Assembly: GCF_014041935.1 (NCBI RefSeq) | Contig: NZ_CP059491.1 | Coordinates: 2,604,001 to 2,668,000 of the forward strand | Reading direction: 5' to 3' | DNA: 64,000 nucleotides | From: Gordonia jinghuaiqii | GTDB lineage: Bacteria; Actinomycetota; Actinomycetes; Mycobacteriales; Mycobacteriaceae | Shown here: piece after piece, positions 20,435 to 29,207 of the stretch | Layout of the letters: every line of letters starts with the position of its first letter | Position numbering within the stretch: the stretch's first letter is position 1 | The notes under the pieces: model-generated | The model's database searches: none | What the model was told of the DNA's origin: nothing | What the model saw: only the letters and a program-made list of their open reading frames with translations | Translations under genes and position numbers: made by a program

Positions 20435-20805
20435 GCTCGGGCGCTCCGGGGGTCGTGGCCGGTGTGGCCACTCGGCTGGTGATCGACGGAAGTGTGATCG
20501 AGAGGTCGGTGGCCGTTCGCGTGATGTTCGCCGGTCCGGCCGGCGCCGCGTGGCGGTCGGCGGCGTTTGAGCAGGACCTTGCGGGTGCCGTCGGAGTACA
20601 GCCGGACCCGCGAGAGCTCCCATCCACCGAACTCGGCTTCGAGTGCCAGTCGCATCGACGCGGTGACACGGGTGACGTCGGGCGGCAGACGCAACATGAT
20701 GCACTCGAAGTCCTCGGAGGTGACCTCCCAACCGGCGGGGTACCGGGCGCCCAGGCGGGCGGCTGTGCGGGCGTGGCGGGCGTCGAGCCGGTGGTCAGCG
20801 GTCAT
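20428..20805 (-). CDS. DUF5703 family protein (Rv2137c position)
   Basis: A 125-aa actinobacterial protein of unknown function. The conserved core is residues 20-85 ([40 protein letters not shown]). The rest is a His/Gly-rich disordered tail. It overlaps the lipoprotein gene upstream by 4 bp and pyrD downstream by 7 bp, so the three minus-strand genes form one coupled operon. Confidence 0.82.
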   Translation of the reverse strand: MTADHRLDARHARTAARLGARYPAGWEVTSEDFECIMLRLPPDVTRVTASMRLALEAEFGGWELSRVRLYSDGTRKVLLKRRRPPRGAGRTGEHHANGHRPLDHTSVDHQPSGHTGHDPRSARAC

Positions 20806-21905
20806 CGGCCCGGCTCGACGGGTGTGACACCGAGGGGGGTGCCGGGTGGCGGGACCACCTGCAGTCCGCCGTTTCGCGCGGAGAGCACGTATACGGTTCC
20901 TGCGGAGTCCACCGTGATCCGATCCGGCTGGACGACAGAGGCGAAGCGTTGCTTCTCGGTCGGCTCGCCGTCGGCCAGGTCATACGCCACCACCTCGTTG
21001 TTGCCGGTCGTCGACACCCAGAGCAGGTTGCGGGTGTCGTCGTAGTCTACGGCGTAGGGGCCCCCGGCCACCGGGTACCGAAAACGCATGACCAGCGGAG
21101 ATCCGTAGAAACCGAGGATCTCGCCGTCGCGGGTGTTGGCGACGAGGATGCGGCCGTAATGGTCGACGGTGGAGTTGGTCGCGCCGTTGCCCGCGCGCAG
21201 GGCCGGTCCGAGTTCGCCGGACTCCGGGTCGACCGGGGTCACCGACGACTGCGCGCGATCGAGGACCACCACCTGGCCGTCGAGGCCCTCGGCGCTGGCC
21301 GGCGCGGCCGTCAGCGAGTCGACACGCACAAAGCGGTGGATGTCATGCTTGCGCTCGAAAGTCTTGTCGTACACCAGCACCCGCCCGTCGGCCGTACCGA
21401 CGACGATGAGGCCGGAGGCGGTGCGCACCACCGCGGTCGGCTGGTCGGTGTCGAGGTCGGCGGTCTCGACACCACCGTCGGTGTCGACGACGACGAGCAC
21501 ACCCGGCCCGGCCCCGAGGTAGCCGGCGTCACCGTCGGCGGCCAGCGCGGTGAGCACGGGGACGTCGACCGGCTTCGGCGGTGCGGCGACCGCGAGGGTG
21601 TCGTACCGCAGGATCTGGTTGCCGTCGGGGGACAGCACGCCGACGCTGCGTCCCGACGAGGCGAGTGCCCGTGCGCCCGCGGGAGCCGGGACCGTCATCC
21701 CGGCGGGATCCACAGCCGCAGCGGGCGCCTCGACGGCGGTCGCCGGGTTCACCGTCGGGACATCCGGTGAGCCGTCGCCGTCGGAGCACGCGGTGATCAT
21801 GCCCACACCGAGCACGAGGGTCGCCGCGGCGGCGACCGGACCCCGCAACCTCAATCGGCCACTGGGTGGCTGGTGGCGGGGGCGCAGTCGTCGCGGCACA
21901 TGCAT
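20802..21905 (-). CDS. beta-propeller-like lipoprotein (LppL position)
   Basis: A 367-aa secreted lipoprotein. The N-terminus has twin arginines and basic residues, then a hydrophobic stretch and the lipobox GMITAC with Cys40 as the expected lipidated residue. The mature part is rich in short repeats with VVVD-, YLGAG-, VLVYD- and ILVANT-type strands (for example [17 protein letters not shown] and [16 protein letters not shown]), as in NHL/YncE beta-propellers. It heads the operon with the DUF5703 protein and pyrD. Function is unknown. The start could be a GTG a few codons upstream. Confidence 0.85.
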   Translation of the reverse strand: MHVPRRLRPRHQPPSGRLRLRGPVAAAATLVLGVGMITACSDGDGSPDVPTVNPATAVEAPAAAVDPAGMTVPAPAGARALASSGRSVGVLSPDGNQILRYDTLAVAAPPKPVDVPVLTALAADGDAGYLGAGPGVLVVVDTDGGVETADLDTDQPTAVVRTASGLIVVGTADGRVLVYDKTFERKHDIHRFVRVDSLTAAPASAEGLDGQVVVLDRAQSSVTPVDPESGELGPALRAGNGATNSTVDHYGRILVANTRDGEILGFYGSPLVMRFRYPVAGGPYAVDYDDTRNLLWVSTTGNNEVVAYDLADGEPTEKQRFASVVQPDRITVDSAGTVYVLSARNGGLQVVPPPGTPLGVTPVEPGR

Positions 21906-22017
21906 GTCCCCATCTTGCGTGACCGCCGGAGGTCGGCGCGAAGCCGGGTCGGGGCGTGTCGCCTCGTCGCGTCCGCGGACGGTCTCCCGCGTAGCATCGC
22001 TCGCCGTGACCGACACC

Positions 22018-22848
22018 ATGAGCTGGACCCAGTCGATCGTCCTCGGCGCGGTGCAGGGACTCACCGAGTTCCTGCCGATCTCGTCGTCGGGGCATTTGCG
22101 GATCACCTCGGAACTCATGTTCGGCGAGGACGCCGGCGCGTCCTTCACCGCGGTCACCCAGCTGGGCACCGAAGCCGCGGTCCTGGTGTTCTTCGCCCGC
22201 GACATCGTCCGCATCATCACCGCGTGGTTCCGTGGGCTCTTCCACGCCGACGAGCGCAATCTCGACTACCGGGTCGGCTGGTATGTGATCTTCGCGACCA
22301 TCCCGATCGGCATCCTCGGGTTCCTCTTCAAGGACGAGATCCGCACCACCGGACGCAATCTCTGGCTGGTCGCGATCATGCTGATCGGCTTCGCCGGAGT
22401 GTTCTGGCTGGCCGAGAAGTACGGCCAGAAGCAGCGTTCGCTCGACCAGCTGACCCTGCGCGACGGCCTGATCATGGGCGGCGCCCAGTGCCTGGCACTG
22501 ATCCCCGGGGTGTCGCGGTCCGGCGCCACCGCCAGTGCCGGCCTGTTCCTCGGCCTCGAACGAGAAGCCGCGTTCCGGTTCTCCTTCCTGCTGGCCATCC
22601 CCGCGGTCACCGCATCGGGGCTGTTCAGCCTCCCGGACGCGTTCAACCCGAGCGGGGAGGGGATGGAGGCCACCGGCCCGCAGCTCCTGATGGCGACGGT
22701 GGTCGCCTTCATCGTCGGCTACGCGGCCATCGCCTGGTTGCTGAAGTTCGTCAGCGCGCACTCGATGAACTGGTTCGGCGCCTACCGCGTGGTCCTCGGC
22801 GTCACGCTCATCGTCCTGCTGTCCACCGGGGTGATCTCGGCGACCTGA
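22018..22848 (+). CDS. uppP: undecaprenyl-diphosphatase (UppP/BacA)
   Basis: A 276-aa integral membrane phosphatase that recycles undecaprenyl diphosphate to the monophosphate carrier for peptidoglycan. Over-expression gives bacitracin resistance in relatives. I chose the ATG at 22018 ([20 protein letters not shown]) to match mycobacterial UppP. A GTG 12 bp upstream is possible. Catalytic motifs are [15 protein letters not shown] and [17 protein letters not shown]. About eight hydrophobic segments are visible. It is divergent from the lipoprotein gene and precedes a histidine phosphatase, as in the Rv2136c-Rv2135c pair. Confidence 0.96.
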   Translation: MSWTQSIVLGAVQGLTEFLPISSSGHLRITSELMFGEDAGASFTAVTQLGTEAAVLVFFARDIVRIITAWFRGLFHADERNLDYRVGWYVIFATIPIGILGFLFKDEIRTTGRNLWLVAIMLIGFAGVFWLAEKYGQKQRSLDQLTLRDGLIMGGAQCLALIPGVSRSGATASAGLFLGLEREAAFRFSFLLAIPAVTASGLFSLPDAFNPSGEGMEATGPQLLMATVVAFIVGYAAIAWLLKFVSAHSMNWFGAYRVVLGVTLIVLLSTGVISAT

Positions 22849-22928
22849 CAGGTGACGGGGGCGCTGGTCGCGGCACCGGCCGCACTCGCCCTGTGCGGCA
22901 CTCCCGGTCGCATGCCTATGGTTGTGGC

Positions 22929-23720
22929 ATGACCGTGATCCTTCTCCGGCACGGCCGTTCGACGGCGAACACCTCGGGTGTGCTCGCCGGTCGCGGCCCC
23001 GGGGTCCACCTCGACGACCGTGGCCGTGCCCAGGCCGACGACCTCGTCCGCCGCCTCGGTGACTGCCTCGGCGACATCAGGGCCGTGGCGCGCTCGCCAC
23101 TCGACCGGTGCGCCGAGACCGTCGCGCCGTTGCTCGCCGCACTCGGTGCCGACGGTGAGGCGCCGCCGGAAATCGTCGTCGACGATCTGGCCGAGGTCGA
23201 CTACGGCGGCTGGACCGGACGTTCGATCCGCGAGCTGTTGACGGAGCCGTTGTGGAAGGTGGTGCAGCAGCAGCCCTCGGCCGCGGTCTTTCCCGACGGT
23301 GAGGGTCTCGCCGACGTACAGGCCCGGGCGGTGCGTGCCATTCGCGAACTCGACCGCATCCACGGCGGGCCGGACGGCTCGGGGGTGTGGATCGCGTGCA
23401 GCCACGGCGACGTCATCAAGTCGGTCATCGCCGATGCCATGGGTACCCACCTCGACTCGTTCCAGCGGATCGTCGTCGACCCCGCCTCGATCAGCGTGAT
23501 CCGTTATAGCTCCGCCCGACCCTACGTACATACCGTGAACGCCACCGACACACTGTCGGTACCGAAGCCGCCTCCGCCGAACGCCCACGGGGACAAGGCA
23601 TCCGACGACGCGATGGTCGGCGGTGAGACCGGCGCCGATGCCCAGCCGGTCGCCGGTGGTGCCGGGGCGAACGGCGCCCGGACAGGCGGCGCTGGGACGA
23701 TCCCGGCGACATCGGGATAA
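22929..23720 (+). CDS. histidine phosphatase family protein (phosphoglycerate-mutase-like)
   Basis: A 263-aa member of the histidine phosphatase superfamily. The catalytic phospho-His motif is VILLRHGRSTANTSG (residues 3-17). The second His lies in WIACSHGDVIKSV, and supporting Arg/Glu residues are in ARSPLDRCAETV and EVDYGGWTGRSI. The last about 55 residues are Pro/Gly/Ala-rich and probably disordered. The substrate is unknown. The stop TAA (23718-23720) overlaps by one base the ATG of an eight-codon mini-ORF leading into the next gene. Confidence 0.9.
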   Translation: MTVILLRHGRSTANTSGVLAGRGPGVHLDDRGRAQADDLVRRLGDCLGDIRAVARSPLDRCAETVAPLLAALGADGEAPPEIVVDDLAEVDYGGWTGRSIRELLTEPLWKVVQQQPSAAVFPDGEGLADVQARAVRAIRELDRIHGGPDGSGVWIACSHGDVIKSVIADAMGTHLDSFQRIVVDPASISVIRYSSARPYVHTVNATDTLSVPKPPPPNAHGDKASDDAMVGGETGADAQPVAGGAGANGARTGGAGTIPATSG

Positions 23721-23746
23721 TGAACACGACCATGAAGGAGGTGTGA
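23720..23746 (+). CDS. eight-codon bridging mini-ORF
   Basis: The reading frame MNTTMKEV starts at the ATG that shares one base with the preceding stop (TAATG). It stops with TGA at 23744-23746, which shares one base with the DUF3090 ATG (TGATG). Its last codons AAG-GAG-GTG form the Shine-Dalgarno sequence for DUF3090. It could act as a termination-reinitiation relay. Translation is unproven. Confidence 0.45.
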   Translation: MNTTMKEV

Positions 23747-24486
23747 TGTCTCGAGCCATCCATGTGTTCCGAAGCCCGGACCGATTTGTGGCGGGCACGA
23801 TCGGGCAACCCGGCGACCGCACGTTCTACCTCCAGGCCGTGCACGAGGCCCGAATCGTCAGCGTGATGCTGGAGAAGCAGCAGGTCCAGATCCTCGCGGA
23901 CCGGATCGGGGCGCTGCTCGACGAGATCCACCGGCGCTTCGGCACCCCGATCCCGCCGGCCACCGACCGCGTCGGCGACCTGAGCCCCCTCGTCATGCCC
24001 GTCGACGCCGAGTTCCGCGTCGGCACCATGGGATTGGGTTGGGACGCCGAGTCCGAGGCGGTCGTGGTGGAACTGCTGGCCGTCACCGAGGGCGAGTTCG
24101 ACGAGAGTGTGGTTCTCGACGACACCGACGAGGGACCCGACGCCGTGCGGGTGTTCCTGACGACCCTCGCCGCGCGGGAGTTCGCGGCCCGGTCGGAGAA
24201 GGTCATCTCGGCCGGGCGTCAGCCGTGCCCGCTGTGCAGCGAACCGCTCGACCCCGACGGTCACCTGTGCATCCGCACCAACGGTTACAAACGAGACGCG
24301 CAGCTGAGCAAATCCCTCGACTTCATCGATCCGGACGTGTTCAACAGCCTTGCCTCGCAAGGAGGTCCGGTGCCCTTCGGTGAGGACGAGGATCCGGCCG
24401 GCGAGCCGGAGGACTCCGCGGCCGACGATCCGGCAGGCGATGACCCCGACGAGCCGGGCGACGCCGGACCGTCTTCACGAAGCTGA
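23746..24486 (+). CDS. DUF3090 domain-containing protein (Rv2134c position)
   Basis: A 246-aa actinobacterial protein of unknown function. The start gives MSRAIHVFRSPDRFVAGTIG. An adjacent GTG at 23743 is in frame. A near-perfect AAGGAGGTG Shine-Dalgarno lies immediately upstream. The core is residues 1-190. A Cys cluster, CPLCSEPLDPDGHLCIRTNGY (about residues 163-183), looks like a small zinc site, and the C-terminal about 45 residues are acidic and disordered. It is always found beside the histidine phosphatase and the SCO1664-type gene in related bacteria, suggesting a shared process. Confidence 0.9.
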   Translation: MSRAIHVFRSPDRFVAGTIGQPGDRTFYLQAVHEARIVSVMLEKQQVQILADRIGALLDEIHRRFGTPIPPATDRVGDLSPLVMPVDAEFRVGTMGLGWDAESEAVVVELLAVTEGEFDESVVLDDTDEGPDAVRVFLTTLAAREFAARSEKVISAGRQPCPLCSEPLDPDGHLCIRTNGYKRDAQLSKSLDFIDPDVFNSLASQGGPVPFGEDEDPAGEPEDSAADDPAGDDPDEPGDAGPSSRS

Positions 24487-24502
24487 CCGGGGACTCGAGT
24501 AG

Positions 24503-25381
24503 GTGACCCCGGAGTCCGCACGTACACCCGCCGAGCCCTCGGCGGGTTCACCCCCGAGCGAGATCGCCCCGGGTGAGACCCTGCGCGAGGGCGAGCTCAC
24601 CATCCTCGGGCGGATCCCGTCGGCGAGCAACGCCACGCTGGTGTGCGACGCCGTGCTCGGCGACGAGTCGGTGCGGTGCGTCTACAAACCCGTCCGCGGG
24701 GAGGTCCCCCTGTGGGATTTTCCCGACGGCACCCTCTCCGGGCGGGAGGTCGCGTCGTTCCTGATCTCCGAAGCGCTGGGCTGGGAGACGATCCCCACCA
24801 CGGTGCACCGCGACGGGCCGCTCGGGCCGGGCATGGTGCAACGGTGGGTGGAGACGCCCGACAACACCGATCACCCGGCGCCGGAACCGGAGACCAGGGT
24901 CGACCTGGTGGACCTGTGTCCCGCCGACGCCGTTCCGGTCGGCTACTTCGCAGTCCTCCGGGCGTTCGACCCCTACGGTGAGCCCGTCGTGCTCGTCCAC
25001 GCCGACGACCCCCGTCTCCAGCGGATGGCCGTGCTCGACGTCGTGCTCAACAACGCCGACCGCAAGGGCGGTCATGTTCTCGAGGGGCTCGACGGCGGCG
25101 TGTACGGCATCGACCACGGGATCTGCCTGCATTCGGAGGACAAACTGCGGACCGTGCTGTGGGGCTGGTCGGGCGAGCCCATACCGGGACACCTCGTCGC
25201 CGATGTCGCCGAGCTCGCCGAACGTCTGGAGACCGACGGCTCGGCCCTGCGCGCGGAGCTGACCCGCCACCTCACCCCCGACGAGATCGATGCCCTCACG
25301 ATCCGGGCGATCGTAGTCGCCGAGAGCGCCACGATGCCGCGACCGCCCGGGCACCGGCCCGTTCCCTGGCCGCCGTTCTGA
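24503..25381 (+). CDS. SCO1664 family protein (PI3/4-kinase-like fold)
   Basis: A 292-aa protein of the SCO1664 family, counterpart of Rv2133c. GTG is the start. Sequence resembling the minimal kinase fold of phosphatidylinositol 3/4-kinases is visible: a Lys in CVYKPVRGEVPLWDFPDG, a catalytic-loop-like VVLNNADRKGGHVLEG and a metal-loop-like YGIDHGICLHSEDKL. Activity and substrate are not known. The terminal codons PPF-stop are part of a 16-bp repeat present four times. Confidence 0.85.
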   Translation: MTPESARTPAEPSAGSPPSEIAPGETLREGELTILGRIPSASNATLVCDAVLGDESVRCVYKPVRGEVPLWDFPDGTLSGREVASFLISEALGWETIPTTVHRDGPLGPGMVQRWVETPDNTDHPAPEPETRVDLVDLCPADAVPVGYFAVLRAFDPYGEPVVLVHADDPRLQRMAVLDVVLNNADRKGGHVLEGLDGGVYGIDHGICLHSEDKLRTVLWGWSGEPIPGHLVADVAELAERLETDGSALRAELTRHLTPDEIDALTIRAIVVAESATMPRPPGHRPVPWPPF

Positions 25382-25433
25382 TCAGCCGCCGTTCTGATCA
25401 GCCGCCGTTCTGATCAGCCGCCGTTCTGATCAG
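25370..25433. repeat. four exact 16-bp tandem repeats across a stop codon
   Basis: The unit CCGCCGTTCTGATCAG occurs at 25370, 25386, 25402 and 25418. The first copy encodes the last residues and stop of the SCO1664-type gene, so the stop context has been copied three times downstream. The array ends 68 bp before mshC. Confidence 0.95.
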
Positions 25434-25501
25434 CCGGCGGGGAAACGCGCTCGGACCGAGGCCGCGAACGGCGCGCGGCGGGTGGGCAATACAGTGGACG
25501 C

Positions 25502-26752
25502 ATGCAGTCCTGGCCCGATGTCGAACTCCCGGTCGTCCCCGGTGGTGGACCCGCCCTCCGTCTCTTCGACACCGCCGATCGCGCGGTCCGGCCGGTCGCG
25601 CCCGGTGAGACCGCGACCATGTACGTCTGCGGGATCACCCCGTACGACGCGACCCACCTGGGGCACGCCGCGACCTACGTGACCTTCGATCAGGTCAATC
25701 GTGTGCTGCGGGACCAGGGTCACGATGTTCACTACGTGCAGAACGTGACCGACGTCGACGACCCACTGTTCGAGCGCGCCGATCGCGACGGCATCGACTG
25801 GCGCGACCTCGGGGCCCGCGAGACGCAGCTGTTCCGCGACGACATGACCGCGCTGCGCGTGCTCCCGCCGCGGGACTACATCGGGGCCATCGAATCGATC
25901 GGGGAGGTCATCGAGGTCGTCGGCAAGCTGCTGGCCTCGGGTGCGGCCTACACCGTCGACGACGCCGAGTACCCGGATGTGTACTTCCGTACCGACGCGA
26001 CCGAACAGTTCGGTTACGAGTCGGGTTACGACCGCGACACCATGGCGGCGTTCTTCGCCGAGCGCGGCGGCGATCCCGACCGGCCGGGCAAGCGCGACCC
26101 TCTCGACGCGCTGCTGTGGCGCGCGGAGCGCCCGGGTGAACCCTCGTGGGAGTCGCCGTTCGGTCCGGGTCGTCCCGGCTGGCACATCGAGTGTTCGGCG
26201 ATCGCGCTCAATCGCCTCGGTATCGAGTTCGACATCCAGGGCGGCGGCAACGACCTGATCTACCCGCACCACGAGTACTCGGCCGCCCACGGCGAGGCGC
26301 TCACCGGCTCACGGCGATTCGCCCGGCACTACGTGCACACCGGGATGGTCGGACTCGACGGCGAGAAGATGTCGAAGAGTCGGGGCAACCTCGTGTTCGT
26401 CTCGGCGCTGAGGCGCGACGGCGTCGATCCGGCGGCCATCCGCCTGGCACTGCTCGCCGACCACTACCGCGGTGACCGGATGTGGACCTCGGATGTGCTC
26501 GACACCGCGCTCGAGCGCCTCGACCGATGGCGCACCGCGCTCACCTCGACAACGGGTCCCGACGCCGCACCGGTGATCGCCCGGGTCCGCCAGCATCTGG
26601 CCGACGACCTCGACACGCCGAAAGCGCTTGCCGCAGTCGATGCTTGGTGTGCCGACGTGCGCACCGGTATCGGGTCGTCGCCGACCGCACCGGCCGAGCT
26701 GGCCGCCGCGGTCGACGCATTGCTGGGCATCCCGGTCACCGCACCCGCCTGA
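25502..26752 (+). CDS. mshC: L-cysteine:1D-myo-inositol 2-amino-2-deoxy-glucopyranoside ligase
   Basis: ATP-dependent ligase joining cysteine to GlcN-Ins in mycothiol synthesis (416 aa). It is related to class I cysteinyl-tRNA synthetase but lacks the anticodon domain. It starts [20 protein letters not shown]. Motifs are [20 protein letters not shown] (zinc Cys and HIGH-like), [16 protein letters not shown] (zinc Cys), [20 protein letters not shown] and [12 protein letters not shown] (KMSKS, about residue 289). In M. tuberculosis cysQ lies near this gene. It is not here. Confidence 0.97.
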   Translation: MQSWPDVELPVVPGGGPALRLFDTADRAVRPVAPGETATMYVCGITPYDATHLGHAATYVTFDQVNRVLRDQGHDVHYVQNVTDVDDPLFERADRDGIDWRDLGARETQLFRDDMTALRVLPPRDYIGAIESIGEVIEVVGKLLASGAAYTVDDAEYPDVYFRTDATEQFGYESGYDRDTMAAFFAERGGDPDRPGKRDPLDALLWRAERPGEPSWESPFGPGRPGWHIECSAIALNRLGIEFDIQGGGNDLIYPHHEYSAAHGEALTGSRRFARHYVHTGMVGLDGEKMSKSRGNLVFVSALRRDGVDPAAIRLALLADHYRGDRMWTSDVLDTALERLDRWRTALTSTTGPDAAPVIARVRQHLADDLDTPKALAAVDAWCADVRTGIGSSPTAPAELAAAVDALLGIPVTAPA

Positions 26753-26798
26753 GGCGGCCTCGCCTCACGCCGTCTGTCGGTATGGGTAGAGTGCTTTC

Positions 26799-27107
26799 GT
26801 GGCGCGCGTGCAAGAGATCAGACCCGAGACCGACGCCGGGGTGTACACCGTCGTCACCCGGACATCGACCTACCTGCTCGACTTCGGCGAGATGACGCTG
26901 TTGCGCGCTCCCGGCGTGGGCGGCACCGACGACGAGGACTGGACCGTCAGCCGTCTGCGGCGCGACTCCGAGGACATCCCGTTGCTCGGGGTCAAGTCCT
27001 GCCGCCTCGGCGAGTCCGCCCAGTTCTGGGTGCGGGCCGCCGATGATCCCGACGTCCGCACGTGGCGCATCACCACGCCGGTCGTGTCTATCGAACAGAT
27101 CGGCTGA
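26799..27107 (+). CDS. small conserved protein of unknown function
   Basis: A 102-aa protein from a GTG start with a TATGGGTAGAGT promoter-like stretch about 15 bp upstream, so the message may be almost leaderless. The sequence (VYTVVTRTSTYLLDFGEMTL; WTVSRLRRDSEDIPLLGVKS; FWVRAADDPDVRTWRITTPV) looks like a compact beta-rich domain with normal codon use. I do not recognise a family. It ends with a 20-bp overlap into the convergent alpha/beta hydrolase gene. Confidence 0.7.
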   Translation: MARVQEIRPETDAGVYTVVTRTSTYLLDFGEMTLLRAPGVGGTDDEDWTVSRLRRDSEDIPLLGVKSCRLGESAQFWVRAADDPDVRTWRITTPVVSIEQIG

Positions 27108-28281
27108 CTGCCCGATCCGCCTCCGCTCGACCAGCCTCCGCGTGCAGCGCTCGATGATGTAGATCGGTGATCGCGTCGACGAACTGTGCCGGACGGTCGC
27201 GGTGGATGTCGTGGCCGGAGTGGATGCCGTCGACGAGTACGCAGTCGGCCATGAGTCCGGCCGCCCGGCGCGCGTCCTCGTCGGTCATCGCGCCCAGCAG
27301 TACTCCGTCCTCGGAGTGCACGACGGTGTGCAGCAGCGTCGCCGGGACACGCACGCGCGCGAGAGTCTCCGCCTGGTCGAACCCGTCGAACCAGGTGCCG
27401 TCGTAGAACATCTCCCCGAAGCGGAGGTCGTAGTCGCCGGTGCCGTCCTGGATGCAGGCCGACAGATCGAACGCACGGTTCATCGTCGGCGGCATCCACC
27501 ACAGCCGCGGGATCCCGTCCGGATCACGGTCGAGGCGGCGTTCGACGGGATCCCGTACGAGTCTCGCCCAGCCCGCGTCACCGAACAGCGTCCGAAGATG
27601 GCTGTGGCGAACCCAGTAACGCGTCCAGCGCATCGGTGGAACCGAGTACCCGGAGTCCGACGGTGCAGGACTCGACGTCTCGGACAGTGCGAGGTACTGG
27701 TGCATCGGACGGAAGGCGTCCCGCCACGCGAACGTGTCCGGCGCCCGGTCGGGTTCGGTGGCGAACAGCGGCGCGTCCTCGACGAGGATCGCCCGGACGA
27801 GGTCCGGGGCGGCAGCCGCGAGCCAGACCGCGAGCAGACCACCCGAGGAGTGGCCCGACACCACGGCCGGACCGCCGATGACGGTCTCGATGAACCAGCG
27901 CAGGGCGGCACCCTGGTGGCGGGCGGGGTAGCACGCCGGGTCCTTCGCGGAACCGCCGTGACCGAAGCAGTCGACGGCGAACACGTGCCAGTCCGCCGAC
28001 AGCGGACCGAGGACGGGGGCGTAGTCGGTCCAGGAGACCTGCTGACCGTGGATCAGGAGGAGCGGGGGTCCGTTGGGTGGGCCTTCGGCGTAGGTGATGA
28101 CGGCCCCGGCCGGGGTGGTCACGGACTTCTCGGTGACACCGCTCGCCGCGATGCGTGCTCGGTCCTTGCGGTCATAGGTGAGGTTGCGGGCCGCGTAGGC
28201 GCCGACCGCGGCCGCCGCGACACCCAGACATGCGCCGCCGACGGCAACCGCGTGACGCGCCGCCGGCACATGGATGTTCAC
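27088..28281 (-). CDS. alpha/beta hydrolase, membrane-anchored
   Basis: A 397-aa alpha/beta-fold hydrolase. I chose the GTG at 28281 (VNIHVPAARHAVAVGG). A hydrophobic N-terminal segment (AVAVGGACLGVAAAAVGAYA) may anchor or export it. The fold is shown by PPLLLIHGQQVSWTDYAPV (oxyanion strand-loop), the nucleophile elbow VVSGHSSGGLLAVWLAA (Ser in GHSSG), and the late His in DGIHSGHDIHRDRP. The substrate is unknown. The start overlaps the PAC2 gene stop by 4 bp. Confidence 0.86.
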   Translation of the reverse strand: MNIHVPAARHAVAVGGACLGVAAAAVGAYAARNLTYDRKDRARIAASGVTEKSVTTPAGAVITYAEGPPNGPPLLLIHGQQVSWTDYAPVLGPLSADWHVFAVDCFGHGGSAKDPACYPARHQGAALRWFIETVIGGPAVVSGHSSGGLLAVWLAAAAPDLVRAILVEDAPLFATEPDRAPDTFAWRDAFRPMHQYLALSETSSPAPSDSGYSVPPMRWTRYWVRHSHLRTLFGDAGWARLVRDPVERRLDRDPDGIPRLWWMPPTMNRAFDLSACIQDGTGDYDLRFGEMFYDGTWFDGFDQAETLARVRVPATLLHTVVHSEDGVLLGAMTDEDARRAAGLMADCVLVDGIHSGHDIHRDRPAQFVDAITDLHHRALHAEAGRAEADRAVSRSVR

Positions 28282-29156
28282 GCGCCGAAGGGTCCCTGGC
28301 CTCGTCGCTTCAGATATCGCTCGAACTCCGCGGCCAGCGCGTCGCCGTCGATCTTGGCCATCACCTCGTCGGGATCGACCTCGGCGTCGCCGCGTTCCTC
28401 GAGGCCGCGCACGTAGTCGGCGATCTCCTCGTCGTCCTCGGTCATCTCGGTGACCGCACGCTCCCACTCCTCGGCCTGTTCGGGCAGGGTGCCCAGCGGC
28501 ACCTCGATGTCGAGGACCTCCTCGACCCGGGTGAGCAGTGCGACCGTCGCCTTCGGGTTGGGTGGCGTCGACACATAGTGGGGGACCGCGGCCCAGAAGG
28601 ACACCGCGGGCATGCCCGCCTGCACGAACAGGTCCTGGAGTACCCCGGTGATGCCGGTCGGGCCCTCGTAACGGCTCTCGGCGAGGTTGTACTGCGCCGC
28701 GGACTCACTGCTGTATGCCGCGCCGGTGACCGGCACCGGCCGGGTGTGGGGGGTGTCGGCGAGCAGCGCTCCCAGCATCACCGTGGTCTCGACCTCCAAG
28801 GCCTCGGCGAGTTCGACGATCTCTGCGCAGAACGCGCGCCACCTCATGTTGGGCTCGATGCCGCGCACCAGCACGATGTCGCGATCCGCACCGCGCGGAC
28901 TGCAGTAGGAGATGGAGGTCGTCGGCCAGTCGATACGCCGCGTCACGCCGTCGATCTGATTCACTGTGGGGCGATTGACCTGGAAGTCGTAGTATTCATC
29001 GGAGTCGATGTCGACGAGGGGGCGGGCATCCCATTCCAGGGCCAGATGCTCGACGGCGCTGCTGGCGGCGTCCGCGGCGTCGTTCCATCCCTCGAAGGCC
29101 GCGAGCAGGATGGGTCTGCGCAGCTGGGGAAGGTTCGACATCTGCTCGGCGTTCAC
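28278..29156 (-). CDS. PAC2 family protein
   Basis: A 292-aa PAC2 (proteasome-assembly-chaperone-like) protein, matching Rv2125. Family features include RRPILLAAFEGWNDAADAAS at the N-terminus, DIVLVRGIEPNMRWRAFCAE, VMLGALLADTPHTRPVPVTG and GMPAVSFWAAVPHYVSTPPN. Despite the name, no direct link to bacterial 20S assembly is established. The proteasome genes are about 25 kb away. It is divergent from metH (51 bp between starts). Confidence 0.92.
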   Translation of the reverse strand: MNAEQMSNLPQLRRPILLAAFEGWNDAADAASSAVEHLALEWDARPLVDIDSDEYYDFQVNRPTVNQIDGVTRRIDWPTTSISYCSPRGADRDIVLVRGIEPNMRWRAFCAEIVELAEALEVETTVMLGALLADTPHTRPVPVTGAAYSSESAAQYNLAESRYEGPTGITGVLQDLFVQAGMPAVSFWAAVPHYVSTPPNPKATVALLTRVEEVLDIEVPLGTLPEQAEEWERAVTEMTEDDEEIADYVRGLEERGDAEVDPDEVMAKIDGDALAAEFERYLKRRGQGPFGA

Positions 29157-29207
29157 CGAACCAGCCTACGACCGAACACGCAGAGAGGGCGAACTACGCT
29201 GTCAACC

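Noticed and set aside
29157..29207. Cobalamin riboswitch before metH
   Set aside because: Only 51 bp separate metH from the divergent PAC2 gene, too short for a B12 riboswitch, and no B12-box was seen.
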